A stretch of 64,000 nt of DNA from Virgibacillus ihumii (GTDB lineage: Bacteria > Bacillota > Bacilli > Bacillales > Amphibacillaceae), in contig NZ_CACVAN010000001.1 in NCBI RefSeq assembly GCF_902726655.1, positions 3,100,001 through 3,164,000 of the forward strand. Direction: 5' to 3'. The notes beneath the pieces were generated by a model. That model had not been told where the DNA came from. It made no database searches and was given only the letters and a program-made list of their open reading frames with translations. This document shows positions 62,668 to 64,000 of this stretch, in pieces (position 1 is the first letter of the stretch; every line of letters begins with the position of its first letter). A program made the position numbers and the translations under genes.

Positions 62668-63269
62668 GAAACCATCTCCCCGAAATTTTTTAACAGCTGC
62701 AGTCCGGTTTCACCGCTCTTTTCTGGGTGGAACTGCATGCCTGTGATGTTTTTGGACTGAACAATAGCTGGAACTGTTCCACCGTACTCGGAACTGCTGA
62801 TCAGATCTCTCTTTTGATCATCTGTTACTGCATAGGAATGAACAAAATAAACATATGCTTCCTGGTCAATCCCGTTCAAAAGAGCGTTTTTTTGATGGTG
62901 CTTTAGCGTATTCCATCCCATATGCGGCACTTTTACCGAATCCGGCAAACGGCTGACATTGCCTTTTAGCAGTCCCAAACCTTGCCAGCTGCCATTTTCA
63001 AAGCTTTGTTCGTAAAACAGCTGCATGCCAAGGCAAATTCCCAAAAGAGGTTTCCCGGCTGACGCTTCCTCGATTAGTGTATTGACTAAATTGTGTCTGT
63101 AAAGTGCATCCATGGCATCTTTAAATGCTCCAACACCGGGGAGGATAATTGCCGCAGATTTTTTAATTGTTTGGATATCGGTTGTCAGGCAAGTATCAAG
63201 ACCAACCCGCTGACAGGCAAATTGCAGACTTTTGATATTCCCCGCACCGTAATCGATGATTGCGATCAT
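62664..63269 (-). CDS. hisH: Imidazole glycerol phosphate synthase glutaminase HisH
   Basis: This 201-residue class I glutamine amidotransferase supplies ammonia to HisF. The nucleophile is in LLGICLGMQLFYE (~80), and the His-Glu pair in GMQFHPEKSG (~180). DYGAGNIKSLQFA begins the protein. It overlaps hisA by four bases. A 158-base gap with a repeat array separates it from hisB upstream. Confidence 0.97.
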   Translation of the reverse strand: MIAIIDYGAGNIKSLQFACQRVGLDTCLTTDIQTIKKSAAIILPGVGAFKDAMDALYRHNLVNTLIEEASAGKPLLGICLGMQLFYEQSFENGSWQGLGLLKGNVSRLPDSVKVPHMGWNTLKHHQKNALLNGIDQEAYVYFVHSYAVTDDQKRDLISSSEYGGTVPAIVQSKNITGMQFHPEKSGETGLQLLKNFGEMVS

Positions 63270-63427
63270 GGTTTTTGTCTCCTTTACTCAAATAACATTG
63301 ACTTTTTTTATAAAAAACACTTCCATCCACCAAACCGGTGTCAAACGTGCGAACTCATCGCCCAAACGTGCGAAGTCGCGCTCAAACGTGCGAACCCCGA
63401 TCCTATTGTGCCCCTCGCAATGATGCA
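63270..63427. other. hisB-hisH intercistronic gap
   Basis: The 158-base gap is unusual in an otherwise overlapping operon. It contains repeat array E and no credible ORF or terminator. Confidence 0.7.
63342..63403. repeat. Array E: three 20/21-nt repeats, core CAAACGTGCGAA
   Basis: The 12-base core starts at 63342, 63363 and 63383 (spacing 21 then 20). On the transcribed strand it reads TTCGCACGTTTG. It is shorter than the other arrays but has the same core-plus-variable layout. A lone similar sequence (agcgtgcgaactccgg) lies near 52636. Confidence 0.75.
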
Positions 63428-64000
63428 TTACAAAGTCCCTTTCGTCGAAGGAACCCCTTCAATCCTAGAATTCTGAAAGCTTGCCTGATCGAGCGCCCTG
63501 CCAAAGCCTTTAAAAATGGACTCAATTATATGATGTGTATTTGAACCGTAAGCAAGATTGATATGAAGTGTCAGTTGCGCATTGCTGGCAAATGCTTGGA
63601 AAAATTCCTCAACCAGCTCAGTATCAAACGTGCCGACCTTATCTTTGAGTCCCTCCACATGATAAACAAAATACGACCGCCCGCTGATATCAACCGAAAC
63701 CGTTGACAGGGATTCATCCATCGGCGTGGTTACTGTCGCATACCGGTTAATAGCTTTTTTATCACCTAATGCTTCGTTAAATGTCTGCCCGAGCACAATA
63801 CCGATATCTTCCACTGTGTGATGCTGATCGACCTCCAAGTCGCCGTTGCAGGTAAGTTCTATATCAAAAAGTCCGTGCCGGCTCATTAAAATCAGCATAT
63901 GATCCAGAAATCCGACACCGGTGTCTACCGTGGCTGTACCGGTTCCATCGATGGAAAAAGTCAGTTTAATTGCTGTTTCGCTTGTACTTCGTTGAATAGA
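63428..64000 (-). CDS. hisB: Imidazoleglycerol-phosphate dehydratase HisB (5' end outside window)
   Basis: The frame is open to base 64000, so the first few codons are missing; 190 residues are visible. It shows GVGFLDHMLILMSRHGLFD, CNGDLEVDQHHTVEDIGIVLGQ (~67-85) and YGSNTHHIIESIFKGFGRAL (~150), which carry the manganese-binding histidines. It ends VPSTKGTL as usual. The small stand-alone form, without a phosphatase domain, is typical of Bacilli. It precedes hisH across a repeat-containing gap. Confidence 0.95.
   Translation of the reverse strand, partial: SIQRSTSETAIKLTFSIDGTGTATVDTGVGFLDHMLILMSRHGLFDIELTCNGDLEVDQHHTVEDIGIVLGQTFNEALGDKKAINRYATVTTPMDESLSTVSVDISGRSYFVYHVEGLKDKVGTFDTELVEEFFQAFASNAQLTLHINLAYGSNTHHIIESIFKGFGRALDQASFQNSRIEGVPSTKGTL

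Overview
The window looks like a chromosome segment of an endospore-forming, low-GC Gram-positive bacterium of the Bacillaceae. Two spore-coat proteins (CotF-like and CotY/CotZ-like), a petrobactin-type yclNOPQ set, T-boxes, cre and Fur sites, strong GGAGG ribosome sites and many TTG/GTG starts support this. A Virgibacillus/Oceanobacillus/Lentibacillus-like origin is inferred, not proven. No rRNA, tRNA, CRISPR array or prophage was found. The window is cut inside two genes: a UPF0182 membrane protein at base 1 and hisB at base 64000.

Layout: 1-8.9 kb holds UPF0182, YfhD-like, AIM24-like, an aconitase-family enzyme lacking one canonical cluster cysteine, a DnaJ-like zinc-motif protein, a CotF-like coat protein, a lipoprotein and an MBL hydrolase. 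8.9-14 kb holds a DUF4309-GH3 fusion, a small oxidase-like membrane protein and a selenium operon (selD, selU, phosphoesterase). 14.2-17.6 kb is a GntR-controlled ABC transporter operon with three matching palindromic operators. 17.6-20.5 kb holds a CotY/Z protein and lipM-lipA preceded by a TPP riboswitch with a terminator. 20.7-27.5 kb is trpEDCFBA behind two tandem Trp T-boxes. 27.5-31.1 kb holds ddl, an IS256-family insertion and a nitroreductase under a Fur box. 31.2-35.6 kb holds a cupin, a deaminase, an ABC-F gene with a structured leader, a fructosamine-kinase-like protein and a DUF2269-like protein. 35.7-39.3 kb is the fruRKA fructose operon. 39.4-44.7 kb holds an HD protein, a D,D-carboxypeptidase lipoprotein, a sulfurtransferase, Tag glycosylase, a GNAT-like protein and an amidase. 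44.9-49.4 kb holds a second ABC-F gene and an RsgA paralogue, both behind leader-peptide/RBS-hairpin regions, plus a broken regulator and an aldo/keto reductase. 49.6-54.4 kb holds a SpoT-like hydrolase, a TetR regulator, a YmcC-like protein, type 2 IPP isomerase, a second MBL hydrolase and a DsbA/FrnE-like protein. 54.6-58.4 kb is the Fur-controlled siderophore ABC transporter. 58.6-64 kb holds a SurA_N-like lipoprotein and hisBHAFIC.

Two themes stand out. First, RNA-level control is dense: a TPP riboswitch, two T-boxes and three leader-type attenuators. The TPP riboswitch is unusual because it precedes lipoate rather than thiamine genes. Second, at least five non-coding arrays of 20-21-nt repeats sit between genes. 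Two (20.6 and 49.5 kb) share one motif and copy number, and two others fill the only large gaps inside the trp and his operons. One array has been split by the IS256 insertion, leaving an 8-bp target duplication. I know of no named function for these arrays.
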